From NCBI RefSeq assembly GCF_947501665.1, contig NZ_CANMWS010000007.1:1-64000 (forward strand): 64,000 bases of DNA. Direction: 5' to 3'. Below, one piece after another: positions 9,537-19,191 of this stretch. The notes under the pieces were generated by a model that saw only the letters and a program-made list of their open reading frames with translations, had not been told where the DNA came from and searched no databases. Every line of letters begins with the position of its first letter. The first letter of the stretch is position 1. This DNA comes from an uncultured Shewanella sp. GTDB taxonomy: Bacteria > Pseudomonadota > Gammaproteobacteria > Enterobacterales > Shewanellaceae. Made by a program: the position numbers and the translations under genes.

Positions 9537-12359
9537 TTATGCAAATTGACGAGTTTCACCGTCACCTTCAATATTGGTGACACAACGTGTACACAAACTC
9601 GGGTGAGATTCAACTTGACCCACATCTTCTCTATGATGCCAACAGCGTTCACACTTAGGTGCTTGTGTTTTATCTAAACCCAATTTCAAACTGCTGAGAT
9701 CCGTATCAATCGCATTATCAGGTGCATCAGCTAACGGACACAAAGTAGCTTCAGAAGTGAGTAATGCAAAGCGCAGTTCATCACCGATGAGATCCAATGT
9801 CTTCAACAATGCAGGCTCAACATATAAAGTCACTTTTGCCTCTAATGCCCCACCGATTTGTTTATCTCGGCGTGCTTGCTCAATCACTTTATTCACTTCG
9901 CCACGGACGCTTAATAACTCCTGCCAAAAATCATCACTTAAATCATGCTCTGTTGTGATGGACTTGACACCTTGGAACCATTCCTGAGTAAAGACAAACT
10001 GTTCACGTTCACCTGGCAATAATTGCCAAATTTCATCGGCAGTGAAACTTAAGATTGGCGCGATCCAACGTACCATGGCTTCACAGATCAAATACAAAGC
10101 CGACTGACAGCTACGGCGTGCATGGCTATCTTGCTTCGCGGTATATTGCCTGTCTTTAATGATATCAAGGTAAAAGCTGCCTAATTCTACAGAACAAAAC
10201 TGCATAAGTTTTTGAGTAACAACATGGAAGTTATATTGCTCATAGGCTTCTAATAGCTCTTCTTGCAAAACAGCTGCACGGCGAACTACCCAGCGATCTA
10301 ATGCAACCATGTCTTCAATCGCAACATTATCGGTGACAGGATTAAAGCCATTTATATTAGCAAGTAAGAAACGAGCCGTGTTTCGAATACGACGATAAGC
10401 ATCTGCACTGCGCTTTAAGATTTCATCAGACACGGTCATTTCACCGCTGTAATCTGTTGCTGCAACCCATAAACGTAAAATATCAGCCCCAAGCTTATTG
10501 GTCACATGTTGTGGTGAGATAACATTACCAATAGACTTGGACATCTTACGGCCTTTACCATCGACGGTAAAACCATGGGTTAATACTTGCTTGTAAGGCG
10601 CTTTTCCATTCATGGCCGTTGAAATCATCAATGATGACATAAACCAGCCACGGTGCTGATCAGACCCTTCTAAATATAAATCAATATCATGGCCATTAAA
10701 CTCTGGACGAGATGCAACAACCGATGAGAAGGTTGAACCTGAATCATACCAAACATCTAACGTATCAGTGACTTTACGATATTGATCCGCTTCATCACCT
10801 AAGAGTTCTTTAGCGTCTAAATCCCACCAAGCTTGAATACCTTCTTGTTCAATACGGTTCGCCACGCGCGCCATTAAAGACACACTATCAGGGTGCAGTT
10901 CTTCTGTTTCCCGATGGACAAACAAAGTGATCGGCACGCCCCAAGTGCGTTGACGAGAAATACACCAGTCAGGTCGATTTTCAACCATTTTTTCAATGCG
11001 ACTTTGACCCCAGTCAGGGATCCATTGTGTTTGTTCTATTTCACTCAACGACTGCTTTCTTAAGCCATTGTTATCCATAGAAATAAACCACTGCGGTGTG
11101 GCTCTAAAAATAATGGGTGTTTTATGACGCCAGCAATGTGGGTAGCTATGAGAAATATCAACATGATTCAATAAAGCCTGTTTTTCAGCTAAAAGCGCAA
11201 TCACATTTTTATTGGCTTTAAAGACATGCTGGCCTGCAAAAATTTCGGTATCGGCTTTATACACTCCATTATCACCAACAGGATTAGCCACTTCAAGACC
11301 ATACTGTTGACCCACAACAAAGTCATCCTGACCGTGCCCTGGTGCGGTGTGCACGACACCTGTCCCAGACTCAACGGTCACATGTTCGCCTAAAATAACG
11401 GGCACATCAAAATCATAAAATGGGTGATTAAATCTCAATAACTCCAGTTCATGCCCTTTAACTTGACCTAAAACAGTATGTGAGTCTGCACCATAACGCT
11501 CAACACACGACGCCGCTAATTCTTCAGCTAAGACTAAGGCTTGCTTCTCACCTTCTTTGACCATTTCAACTAATACATAGTCAACATTCGCCGCTACCGA
11601 CAAAGCGCGGTTTGCAGGTAAAGTCCATGGTGTTGTGGTCCAAATCACCATCGCAATGTTTGCGCTATATTCCGTTAAGCCAAATTTAGCTAATAATCCT
11701 GCTTTATCGGCCACAGAAAAAGCAACATCAATTGCCGGTGACATTTTATCTTCGTATTCAACTTCAGCTTCAGCCAATGCCGAACCGCAATCGGTACACC
11801 AATGCACAGGTTTTACACCTTTGTGTAAATGGCCGCTATCGATCACTTTCGATAATGAACGAACAATATTCGCTTCTGTGCTGTAATCCATCGTTAAATA
11901 CGGATTTTGCCAATCAGCAAACACACCTAAGCGAATAAAATCGTCACGTTGTCCATCGACTTGTTTGGCGGCATATTCACGACATTTTTGACGAAAGTCA
12001 CTGGCACTGATTTTATGACCAGGCTTACCCACTTTCTGCTCAACTTTGAGCTCAATAGGCAGACCATGGCAATCCCAGCCAGGAATATATGGTGCATCAA
12101 AACCTGATAACGTCTTAGATTTAATGATAATATCTTTTAAGATTTTATTAACTGAATGCCCAATGTGGATATCGCCATTCGCGTAGGGAGGGCCATCATG
12201 CAAAATAAAAGGTTTACAGCCAACACGACTATCACGGATCTGTTGATACAGTCCATTTTCGGTCCAGGATTTCAACATTTCTGGCTCACGATTAGCCAAA
12301 TTACCACGCATCGGAAAATCAGTTTCCGGCAAATTCAAAGTAGATTTATAGTCGCTCAT
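9537..12359 (-). CDS. ileS: Isoleucyl-tRNA synthetase
   Basis: This is a 940-residue class I aminoacyl-tRNA synthetase. The HIGH motif is at residues 65-68 (preceded by PPYANGD), the KMSKS motif is near residue 605, a CP1 editing domain lies between them, and the C-terminal zinc finger has two CxxC pairs (CERC, CTRC). It is the usual bacterial type, with no sign of the mupirocin-resistant eukaryote-like form. Confidence 0.98.
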   Translation of the reverse strand: MSDYKSTLNLPETDFPMRGNLANREPEMLKSWTENGLYQQIRDSRVGCKPFILHDGPPYANGDIHIGHSVNKILKDIIIKSKTLSGFDAPYIPGWDCHGLPIELKVEQKVGKPGHKISASDFRQKCREYAAKQVDGQRDDFIRLGVFADWQNPYLTMDYSTEANIVRSLSKVIDSGHLHKGVKPVHWCTDCGSALAEAEVEYEDKMSPAIDVAFSVADKAGLLAKFGLTEYSANIAMVIWTTTPWTLPANRALSVAANVDYVLVEMVKEGEKQALVLAEELAASCVERYGADSHTVLGQVKGHELELLRFNHPFYDFDVPVILGEHVTVESGTGVVHTAPGHGQDDFVVGQQYGLEVANPVGDNGVYKADTEIFAGQHVFKANKNVIALLAEKQALLNHVDISHSYPHCWRHKTPIIFRATPQWFISMDNNGLRKQSLSEIEQTQWIPDWGQSRIEKMVENRPDWCISRQRTWGVPITLFVHRETEELHPDSVSLMARVANRIEQEGIQAWWDLDAKELLGDEADQYRKVTDTLDVWYDSGSTFSSVVASRPEFNGHDIDLYLEGSDQHRGWFMSSLMISTAMNGKAPYKQVLTHGFTVDGKGRKMSKSIGNVISPQHVTNKLGADILRLWVAATDYSGEMTVSDEILKRSADAYRRIRNTARFLLANINGFNPVTDNVAIEDMVALDRWVVRRAAVLQEELLEAYEQYNFHVVTQKLMQFCSVELGSFYLDIIKDRQYTAKQDSHARRSCQSALYLICEAMVRWIAPILSFTADEIWQLLPGEREQFVFTQEWFQGVKSITTEHDLSDDFWQELLSVRGEVNKVIEQARRDKQIGGALEAKVTLYVEPALLKTLDLIGDELRFALLTSEATLCPLADAPDNAIDTDLSSLKLGLDKTQAPKCERCWHHREDVGQVESHPSLCTRCVTNIEGDGETRQFA

Positions 12360-12391
12360 TGATCCTACACCGTATTATTTGACTAAGGTTA

Positions 12392-13327
12392 TTAGCCAGC
12401 ATCACTGCCAAGCAAAGCTCTTGCTTTGTCAGCATCATTTTTAATTTGTTTTTTCAGCGCATCTAACGATCTAAATGGCTGTTCATCTCTGATTTTGGCC
12501 ACGAGTTCCACCTTAACGGCTTTACCATAGAGATCACCTGAGAAATCAAATAAGTGAACTTCTAATTGGCACTTCTGTCCCTTAATTGTTGGCCTAAATC
12601 CAACATTAGCAACCCCTTCATAAACGTCACTTCCAGACCAATAAAACTTGACTGCAAAAACGCCTTTTACTGGGCTGACTTTTCGCTTTAACGCAATATT
12701 GGCCGTTGGAAAGCCCAGTGTGCGTCCAATTTTATCACCATGAAACACTTTACCACTGAGTACAAAAGGATGGCCTAATAGGCGTCTTGCCTGCTCTAAA
12801 TTCCCTTTACTCAATACATCTCTAATTTCTGTTGAGCTCACTCGCTTATCAGCCAACATAAAACTTTGGGTACTCACCACCGCAAAGCCATTGGCTTCGC
12901 CTGCTTGCTTTAACATCGAAAAGTTACCTTTTCTTTGTCTGCCAAAGCAAAAGTCATCACCCACTACGAGGTATTTCACTCCCAGTTTATTGACGAGCAA
13001 ATCATCAATGAATTCACGAGCAGATAATGTGGCAAACTGTGCATTAAAATTCACACATAAAAGCCTATCTATGCCTAATTCATCGAGTAAAGCCAACTTA
13101 TCACGCAATGAACTCAATCTAGCAGGGGCATTTTCACCATTAAATAGCTCTTGTGGCTGAGGCTCAAACGTCATCAACGTTGCAGGTAAGCCAAGATACC
13201 TTGCTTTCTTGACAAGTTGTGCAATCACTTCAGCATGACCACGATGAACACCATCAAAATTTCCTATGGTGAGCACACAAGCATGATGCACTGGTAAAAT
13301 ATTATGGATCCCGCGAATTAATTCCAT
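12392..13327 (-). CDS. ribF: Bifunctional riboflavin kinase/FAD synthetase
   Basis: The 311-residue protein joins an N-terminal FMN adenylyltransferase domain (TIGNFDGVHRGH, residues about 20-31) and a C-terminal riboflavin kinase domain (GRTLGFPTANI, about residues 200-210). It makes FMN and FAD. It is 32 bp upstream of ileS, which is the usual gammaproteobacterial order. Confidence 0.97.
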   Translation of the reverse strand: MELIRGIHNILPVHHACVLTIGNFDGVHRGHAEVIAQLVKKARYLGLPATLMTFEPQPQELFNGENAPARLSSLRDKLALLDELGIDRLLCVNFNAQFATLSAREFIDDLLVNKLGVKYLVVGDDFCFGRQRKGNFSMLKQAGEANGFAVVSTQSFMLADKRVSSTEIRDVLSKGNLEQARRLLGHPFVLSGKVFHGDKIGRTLGFPTANIALKRKVSPVKGVFAVKFYWSGSDVYEGVANVGFRPTIKGQKCQLEVHLFDFSGDLYGKAVKVELVAKIRDEQPFRSLDALKKQIKNDADKARALLGSDAG

Positions 13328-13459
13328 TCTTAATATGATAAGCCTATCTAAATGGGCGGATTATATACTATAGCCAAACGACTTGGAAATGCTGAATGCC
13401 GCCAAGATTCGAACATTTCCCCTAATCGCTACTTTTGCTGCTGTCTCATTCTCTGAAAC

Positions 13460-13479
13460 AAATAGCATGAACGCTATTT
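13460..13479 (-). terminator. Possible weak terminator after murJ
   Basis: AAATAGC and GCTATTT form a 7-bp stem with a six-base loop just downstream of the murJ stop codon. The T-run is short, so its function is uncertain. Confidence 0.35.
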
Positions 13480-13492
13480 ATCAGATAAAAAA

Positions 13493-15052
13493 CTAGTTAG
13501 CCGTTTTTAATTTCCAAGGGCGGATCCCCAATATCAGTAAACACACTAAATAACTCACGACCCCAGCAGCAATTAACTCAACCAACATTAAACCTCGCTG
13601 ATGTAAAGACCAATTCAGCCACACATGTTGACTTGGGTCTAATTGAAATAGCACCCCTCCCATAATGGAAGCTGATAACAATACTTTGATAAAAAATATA
13701 ACAGTTGAACGGCTAATTTTATAGACCTGTTGCTGATATAAACCCCGATATAACAAACTCGCGTTTAACAGTGCCGATAAAGATGTCGCTAACGCAAGAC
13801 CAACATAGCCAAAAGGATAAGCAAATAATAAATTTAATCCAATATTACTGATCATGGCAATAATGCCATAACGAACAGGTGTGCGGGTATCTTGTCTTGA
13901 ATAATAGCCTGGCGCTAACACTTTTATTAACATAAAACTGAGTAAGCCACTCCCGTAGGCCATGAGGCTATAAGAGGCCATTTCAACATCTTCAAAACTA
14001 AATGCACCTCGCATAAACAACACCATTAACATAGGTTTAGCAAGTAAGATCAAACCAAACATTGCAGGTAAGCCTAAGAGTAATATCGCTTTAATCCCCC
14101 ATTCCATGGTGTGAGTAAACCCTTTACCTTCATCGTTGACATGTTTTTTTGATAAGGCAGGTAAAATCACCGTCGCAATTGCAATACCAAATAAACCCAA
14201 GGGGAATTCCAGTAATCGATCTGAATAATAGAGCCAACTGATGGACCCCGTGATTAAAAAGCTCGCAATAAACGTATCAAACAATAAATTGATTTGCGAT
14301 ACCGATACACCAAACAGGGCTGGCAGCATCAAAGTTCTAATTTTCACTACCCCAGGATGATGCCAACCCCACGAAGGCTTTACCCATGCCCCTTCTCTCA
14401 ATAAAAAAGGTATTTGAAATAAAAATTGAACCACACCACCAAAGAAGACTCCCCAAGCCAAACCTATTTCAGGCTTATCCAAATGTGGGGCGAAATACAA
14501 AGCCGCAATAATGATTGCAATATTTAAAAAAACAGGTGTAAATGCCGATACCGCAAAACGGCCTCTCGTATTGAGTATTGACCCAGAAAGCGCAGTAAAG
14601 GTAATAAACCATAAATATGGAAACGTAATTTTTAACATTAATGAGGCCAGTTCGAATTTTGCCCCATCAGGCTCATTGTTGAGCCAAGCATAAAACCAAC
14701 CTCCACCAAATAACGCAGCCAAAATAGGCGATGCTAATACTCCGACTAACGTCACTAACGTCACTAATCCCCCCAAGGTTCCAGCGACTTTTGCCAGCAG
14801 CTCTTTAATTTCTTCCGAGGTATTTTTCTCTTGATACTGCGTTAATACTGGGACAAAAGCCTGGGCAAAGGCCCCTTCAGCAAATAATCGACGTAAAAAG
14901 TTAGGTATTTTATTCGCAAAGAAAAAAACATCTGCGCTACTACCCGCACCCATCAAGTTAGCAATAACAACATCCCTAACTAAACCCAAAACTCTAGAGA
15001 TCAATGTCATAGAACTGACAATCATACCCGATCTAATTAATTTTCTGCTCAA
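13493..15052 (-). CDS. murJ: Lipid II flippase MurJ
   Basis: The 519-residue MOP-superfamily protein has about 14 membrane segments and moves lipid II across the inner membrane during peptidoglycan synthesis. The MviN signature block near the start (SRVLGLVRD, ANLMGAGSSADVF) contains conserved arginines. It lies between ribF and rpsT, a common order, and is divergent from rpsT. Confidence 0.97.
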   Translation of the reverse strand: MSRKLIRSGMIVSSMTLISRVLGLVRDVVIANLMGAGSSADVFFFANKIPNFLRRLFAEGAFAQAFVPVLTQYQEKNTSEEIKELLAKVAGTLGGLVTLVTLVGVLASPILAALFGGGWFYAWLNNEPDGAKFELASLMLKITFPYLWFITFTALSGSILNTRGRFAVSAFTPVFLNIAIIIAALYFAPHLDKPEIGLAWGVFFGGVVQFLFQIPFLLREGAWVKPSWGWHHPGVVKIRTLMLPALFGVSVSQINLLFDTFIASFLITGSISWLYYSDRLLEFPLGLFGIAIATVILPALSKKHVNDEGKGFTHTMEWGIKAILLLGLPAMFGLILLAKPMLMVLFMRGAFSFEDVEMASYSLMAYGSGLLSFMLIKVLAPGYYSRQDTRTPVRYGIIAMISNIGLNLLFAYPFGYVGLALATSLSALLNASLLYRGLYQQQVYKISRSTVIFFIKVLLSASIMGGVLFQLDPSQHVWLNWSLHQRGLMLVELIAAGVVSYLVCLLILGIRPWKLKTAN

Positions 15053-15300
15053 ACAATCCCCCTAAAGTTAGCAAAAACACGACAACATCACATAAATAGT
15101 CGAGCTTACCTCTGTTGCCTGACAGCAATAGCTGCTAGAATTGCGCACCATATTACACGAGTTAGGCCGAAGATAGCCAAAGTCGATTGGATTATTTTGT
15201 GTTTACCGCACTGATTCAATCTTTGTCATTGACAAAATGACAAAAACAAGGCATATTCCTCGACCTTAAAAATATCAAACCCAGTTTTAGGAGTTGCACC

Positions 15301-15567
15301 TTGGCTAATAGCAAGTCTGCAAAGAAGCGCGCGCTTCAGTCTGAAAAGCGTCGTAAGCATAATGCTAGCCGTCGCTCTATGTTACGTTCATACGTAAAAA
15401 AAGTTATCGCTGCAATTAATACCGGCGATCACAAAGCGGCTACAGAAGCATTTGTTGCGGCACAACCAATCGTTGACCGTTTAGCGACAAAAGGCCTTAT
15501 TCATAAGAATAAAGCTGCACGTCATAAAGCACGTCTGAATGCCAAAATCAAAGCACTAGCTGCTTAA
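15301..15567 (+). CDS. rpsT: 30S ribosomal protein S20
   Basis: This is an 88-residue, very basic protein with the S20 N-terminal [10 protein letters not shown] block. The start codon is TTG at 15301, preceded by AGGAG seven bases upstream; no in-frame ATG exists at the right place. E. coli rpsT also starts with UUG, which takes part in its autoregulation, so the rare start is probably conserved for control. A terminator follows. Confidence 0.98.
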   Translation: MANSKSAKKRALQSEKRRKHNASRRSMLRSYVKKVIAAINTGDHKAATEAFVAAQPIVDRLATKGLIHKNKAARHKARLNAKIKALAA

Positions 15568-15586
15568 TTTTCGCTTCAAACGATGT

Positions 15587-15614
15587 AAAAAAAACCGGCT
15601 TATGCCGGTTTTTT
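15587..15614 (+). terminator. rpsT terminator
   Basis: AACCGGC and GCCGGTT form a hairpin flanked by A7 and T6, a strong rho-independent terminator 20 bp after rpsT. Confidence 0.9.
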
Positions 15615-15762
15615 AATGTCATTTTCAACGTCCATGCTATAGATGTGCCGAAATGGTTAAATCAAAAGTTCTTTCATTATTAACACGTCAATATCGCTAG
15701 CGATTCACTCTTTCTATTGCGCCTAAATGTAGCCCTTCTAACTTATATTGCGTTAAATACGC

Positions 15763-16077
15763 TTAAGCAGCCGTGCATGTCTCTTGTGCATAAATTGTAT
15801 TTAATACTTGGATGATCTCACTCACTTCTTCACTATTCAGTGAATAATATACCGTTTGTGCTACTTTACGAGTTGTCACTAAGTTATCTTTGCGAAGCCA
15901 TGCCAAATGCTGAGACAGTGCCGATTGGCTTAATCCCAACTTTTTATTCATGTCACTAACACACATTTCACCCTCATTGAGCAAATAGCATAAAATAAAC
16001 AGACGACTTTCATTCGCTAACGCTTTTAACAATACAACAGCATTATCTGCTCTTTGTTGCATTAATTTAATATTCAT
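15763..16077 (-). CDS. hlyU: ArsR-family regulator, HlyU-like
   Basis: The 104-residue winged-helix protein aligns with HlyU/BigR/YgaV-type ArsR regulators: LLKALANESRLFILC, then the recognition helix SQSALSQHLAWLRKDNLV, then a QTVYYSL wing. HlyU-type proteins sense sulphur or oxidant stress through two cysteines. The first (in FILC) is present. The second, expected in the final helix near IYC, is replaced by Ala, but a cysteine occurs four residues later (QETC). A further Cys is at GEMCV. It lacks metal-site motifs such as ELCVCDL. A GTG at 16086 is an alternative start with AGGAG very close to it. Confidence 0.85.
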   Translation of the reverse strand: MNIKLMQQRADNAVVLLKALANESRLFILCYLLNEGEMCVSDMNKKLGLSQSALSQHLAWLRKDNLVTTRKVAQTVYYSLNSEEVSEIIQVLNTIYAQETCTAA

Positions 16078-16213
16078 GACTAGCACATTCTCCTAAAACA
16101 AACATTAACCCTTAATATAACCTGAATGTAAAAATATAGTCGCGACACAACGCACACTTTTTGCTAAATTGTTCAAAAAATGGATGTGAACAATAAAAAT
16201 ATAAAGGGCTTTT

Positions 16214-17623
16214 ATGAATAAGTTGCACAGAAAACTATGCATTTCATTAATTTTATTAGTGTTAATGGGCTGCCATAGCCATTCCTCACAAACAATCAAT
16301 AACGAAAAAAATGCAACAAAAATAAAACAAATGGCATTTAACTCCAATTTAGCTTATGAATTAGTCGAGTCACTAACCGTTGAAGTGGGCCCCAGACTCT
16401 CTGGCAGCCATAAAGACTTACTCGCTGTTAAATGGGCCGAAACGACGCTCAATGCATTAGGGTTTGATAAAGTCTATAAAGAAGCTGTGCAAGTCCCCGT
16501 TTGGCATAGAGGCACGGCAAAAGCTGACATTATCGCCCCATTTCAACAACCACTTGTGATTACCGCATTGGGCGGCAGCATAGGTACACCTAAATCTGGT
16601 ATAAAGGCAGAGATTATTCGCTTTAATAGCTTAAATGCTTTAAAGGCTGCTACTTCAGCGCAGGTGCAAGACAAAATTGTCTTTATCGATCATAAGACAC
16701 GAAAAACCATGACGGGAGCAGGTTACGGTGAAACAGTATCAGGCCGCTCACAAGGTGCTATTATAGCTGCTAAAAAAGGAGCCATAGCCATACTCATTCG
16801 CTCCATTGGTACTGATAGCGATCGTATGGCGCATACCGGTCTAATGAAATATAGCGAAGATGTTGTAAAAATTCCGGCTGCAGCCATGTCCAACCCCGAT
16901 GCCGACTTACTCAATGCCATGCTCAAACGTTCACCTAATATTACTCTTAGTCTCAATATGACTTCCTCAAGACAAGGCTTTGCACAATCGTATAATGTTA
17001 TTGCTGAAGTCACTGGAGCAACAAAGCCTCAAGAGATAGTGCTGATTAGTGCTCACTTAGACTCATGGGATGAAGGCACTGGCGCCCTTGATGATGGGGC
17101 GGGAGTCGCGATTGTTACCGCGGCGGCAAAACTCATTCAAGATCTTCCAAATAAACCAGATAGAACAATTAGAGTTGTCCTATTTGCTGCTGAAGAGGTG
17201 GGCCTTATCGGGGCTAAAGCTTACCTAAAAGCACATGAAAAGGAACTTAATCAGCATTATATTGCAGCCGAATCCGATTTTGGCGCAGGCTTGATTTATC
17301 AACTCGATTTAAATGTTAATCAGCAGGCTTTTCATGAACTCCATCACTCATTATTACCAATGACATCCAATGGTATCACGTTAGGAAATAACCACGCATA
17401 TGGCGGACCTGATGTCTCTATTTTCCCCAATAAGGGGATCCCCGTGGCTTCGTTAAAACAAAATGGATTTGATTATTTTGATTATCATCACACCCCAAAT
17501 GACACTCTCGATAAAATCGACCCTAAAAAATTACAGCAAAATGTCGCAGCATATGCGCAATTTGCTTATCTTATGGCTCAATCAAAAAGTCAACTAAGAC
17601 CCATAGGGCCTGTTGATCTTTGA
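16214..17623 (+). CDS. M28-family zinc metallopeptidase, lipoprotein
   Basis: The 469-residue protein starts with a lipoprotein signal peptide (lipobox LMGC, C20). A PA-type insert (about residues 120-230) is followed by an M28 catalytic domain with the zinc ligands and acid: AHLDSWDEG and LDDGAG, AAEEVGL, AESDFGAG, and YHHTPNDT near the end. It resembles carboxypeptidase Q-type enzymes and probably trims peptides in the periplasm, anchored to the membrane. The last codons and the TGA stop (17621-17623) lie inside the left end of a MITE-like element, so the C-terminus has probably been changed by the insertion. Confidence 0.9.
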   Translation: MNKLHRKLCISLILLVLMGCHSHSSQTINNEKNATKIKQMAFNSNLAYELVESLTVEVGPRLSGSHKDLLAVKWAETTLNALGFDKVYKEAVQVPVWHRGTAKADIIAPFQQPLVITALGGSIGTPKSGIKAEIIRFNSLNALKAATSAQVQDKIVFIDHKTRKTMTGAGYGETVSGRSQGAIIAAKKGAIAILIRSIGTDSDRMAHTGLMKYSEDVVKIPAAAMSNPDADLLNAMLKRSPNITLSLNMTSSRQGFAQSYNVIAEVTGATKPQEIVLISAHLDSWDEGTGALDDGAGVAIVTAAAKLIQDLPNKPDRTIRVVLFAAEEVGLIGAKAYLKAHEKELNQHYIAAESDFGAGLIYQLDLNVNQQAFHELHHSLLPMTSNGITLGNNHAYGGPDVSIFPNKGIPVASLKQNGFDYFDYHHTPNDTLDKIDPKKLQQNVAAYAQFAYLMAQSKSQLRPIGPVDL

Positions 17624-18159
17624 TGATTAAATTATGCTCGAGATAAACGTGTTTTAATCGCGGCGAGAGGTGTTAAGCCTAGTTAACCTGAACTCAGGTT
17701 AAGCAGCGCCGTTAAATATCGCTATTTTGGCCCCTATCTGTGTTGTGCTTTCTACTAATAGCGAGCTATTAGGCACGAAACCCCGCCTTGATATCGACAA
17801 AAATATCGGCATTTAGTAAAAAGTAAAATAAATACAAACAAGCAATAAAATTATGTGATTGATTTTTAATGTATATCTTACACTCATTAACCCGAGCTCA
17901 GGTTAGTTATTCTAAGCGAATGCTTCTCAACAAAGGGGGAAAATACATTTAGCTGGATCCTGCCTTATACAAAGAATGAGGGCAGCACTTGTGGCTCCTT
18001 TCTACGGCGTTATCGCTTATTGATGGACGACCCCATGGATGGGGAAGGTAGAGCGACGTTTGAAGCCAAGCCGAGAATAACGACCCCATATAAGCTCTAC
18101 CTTGTATAAAGAAACGACAAACTGCTGCAAAAACACCCACCAAAGTTCAACAGGCCCTA
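17606..18159 (+). mobile_element. MITE-like element, copy 1 (interrupted)
   Basis: The ends are AGGGCCTGTTGATCTTTG (left) and its near reverse complement CAAAGTTCAACAGGCCCT (right), both flanked by TA, as expected for a Tc1/mariner (IS630)-type target. Internal blocks GATAAACGTGTTTTAATCGC and GGCTCCTTTCTACGGCGTTA are shared with copies at 20856 and 48749. There is no transposase, so it would need one in trans. A second element of 218 bp is inserted at 17686-17903. The two short reading frames inside are not genes. Confidence 0.8.
17686..17903. mobile_element. Nested 218-bp inverted-repeat element
   Basis: The left end ACCTGAACTCAGGTTAA and the reverse complement of the right end (ACCTGAGCTCGGGTTAA) match at 15 of 17 positions. 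A 6-bp duplication TAGTTA flanks the element (17680-17685 and 17904-17909). Removing the element and one duplication restores the order seen in copy 2 of the host element (CCTAGTCATTCTAAG). It carries no open reading frame and is a non-autonomous transposon different in family from its host. Confidence 0.75.
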
Positions 18160-18193
18160 GCCAACAAGTAGCAATAAAACAAAAAACAAAAAA

Positions 18194-18220
18194 CAAAAAA
18201 ACAGCAATTTGCTGCTTTTT
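18194..18220. terminator. Bidirectional terminator after yaaA
   Basis: CAGCA and TGCTG form a short stem flanked by A7 on the plus-strand left and T5 on the right. On the minus strand it is followed by a long T-rich run (repeated GTTTTTT), about 50 bp past the yaaA stop. Confidence 0.65.
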
Positions 18221-18271
18221 ACTCACCCGCTAAAGTTTGTGGTCAATGATGCTGAGCCAATGCAATAAACA

Positions 18272-19045
18272 TTATTGCTCTTCTCTTAAAAAGACAGGGC
18301 TTACTGAGGTTGAGTCTTTCTGACTATAGTAATAACCAGCAGTATCAAATCTTATAAGTTCATCTAATGTATTAATATTGTTATCAATAATATAACGCGC
18401 CATTAAACCTCTGGCTTTTTTAGCGTAAAAACTTATTACCTTATATTGACCATTTTTGTGATCTTTAAAAACAGGAGTAATGAGCTGCGCTGTTAGTTTT
18501 TTTGGCTTAACGGCTTTAAAATACTCATTAGACGCTAAGTTAACCAGTAATTCACTCTTCACTTTCGCTAATGTGGCATTTATTTCATCTGTGATAATCT
18601 CACCCCAAAACTGGTATAAATTACTGCCTCTATCATTTTCAAGACGTGTCCCCATCTCTAAACGATAGGCTTTCATTAAATCAAGCGGCCTTAAAAGCCC
18701 ATACAAACCAGATAGAATAAGTAATTTATCTTGCGCAGCCTTCAAGCCTTGCTCATTGAAAGAGTCAGCATCCAATCCTGTATAGACATCACCTCGAAAA
18801 GCAAAAATAGCTTGTTTCGCATTTTCAAGCGTAAAATCGCTATTCCAACTATTGAAACGCGCCACATTCAACCCTGCAATCTTGTCACTCACTTTCATTA
18901 AACTAGCAATGTCAGTAGGACTTAACTCACGGCAGATCTGAATCAACTCCTCACTTTCTTTTAATAGTTTTGGATATGAATACTCCTGCGACGTCGTAGG
19001 GGTTTCAAAATCCAGTGTTTTCGCGGGAGAAATCAAAATCAACAT
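18272..19045 (-). CDS. yaaA: Peroxide stress protein YaaA
   Basis: The 257-residue protein starts with [12 protein letters not shown], the conserved block of the YaaA (DUF328/UPF0246) family, and ends with a [10 protein letters not shown] block. In E. coli, YaaA is induced by OxyR and limits free intracellular iron and DNA damage under peroxide. The full length fits the family. It is a single gene between the MITE-like element and agcS. Confidence 0.96.
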   Translation of the reverse strand: MLILISPAKTLDFETPTTSQEYSYPKLLKESEELIQICRELSPTDIASLMKVSDKIAGLNVARFNSWNSDFTLENAKQAIFAFRGDVYTGLDADSFNEQGLKAAQDKLLILSGLYGLLRPLDLMKAYRLEMGTRLENDRGSNLYQFWGEIITDEINATLAKVKSELLVNLASNEYFKAVKPKKLTAQLITPVFKDHKNGQYKVISFYAKKARGLMARYIIDNNINTLDELIRFDTAGYYYSQKDSTSVSPVFLREEQ

Positions 19046-19098
19046 TAAATTACCTTAGCTATTATTCACTCATATAACACATGATACGCGCCATAAAC

Positions 19099-19130
19099 AA
19101 AAAATCCACGTATTAAATTCATGGATTTTT
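19099..19130 (-). terminator. Terminator after the AgcS symporter gene
   Basis: AAAAATCCA and TGGATTTTT pair around a 13-base loop, followed by a T-run on the minus strand. Confidence 0.65.
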
Positions 19131-19191
19131 AGATTGCGGTAATAGGTTTTATCACAGTATAAATGACAGATAAAATTGACCGTTTTCACTT

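Noticed and set aside
16105..16347. 80-codon minus-strand frame over the start of the M28 peptidase gene
   Set aside because: It is antisense to the signal peptide region and its hydrophobicity comes from that.
17949..18226. Two overlapping open frames on the minus strand (64 and 69 codons)
   Set aside because: They lie within the MITE-like element and extend only through its repeated sequence; no family features and no good ribosome binding site.
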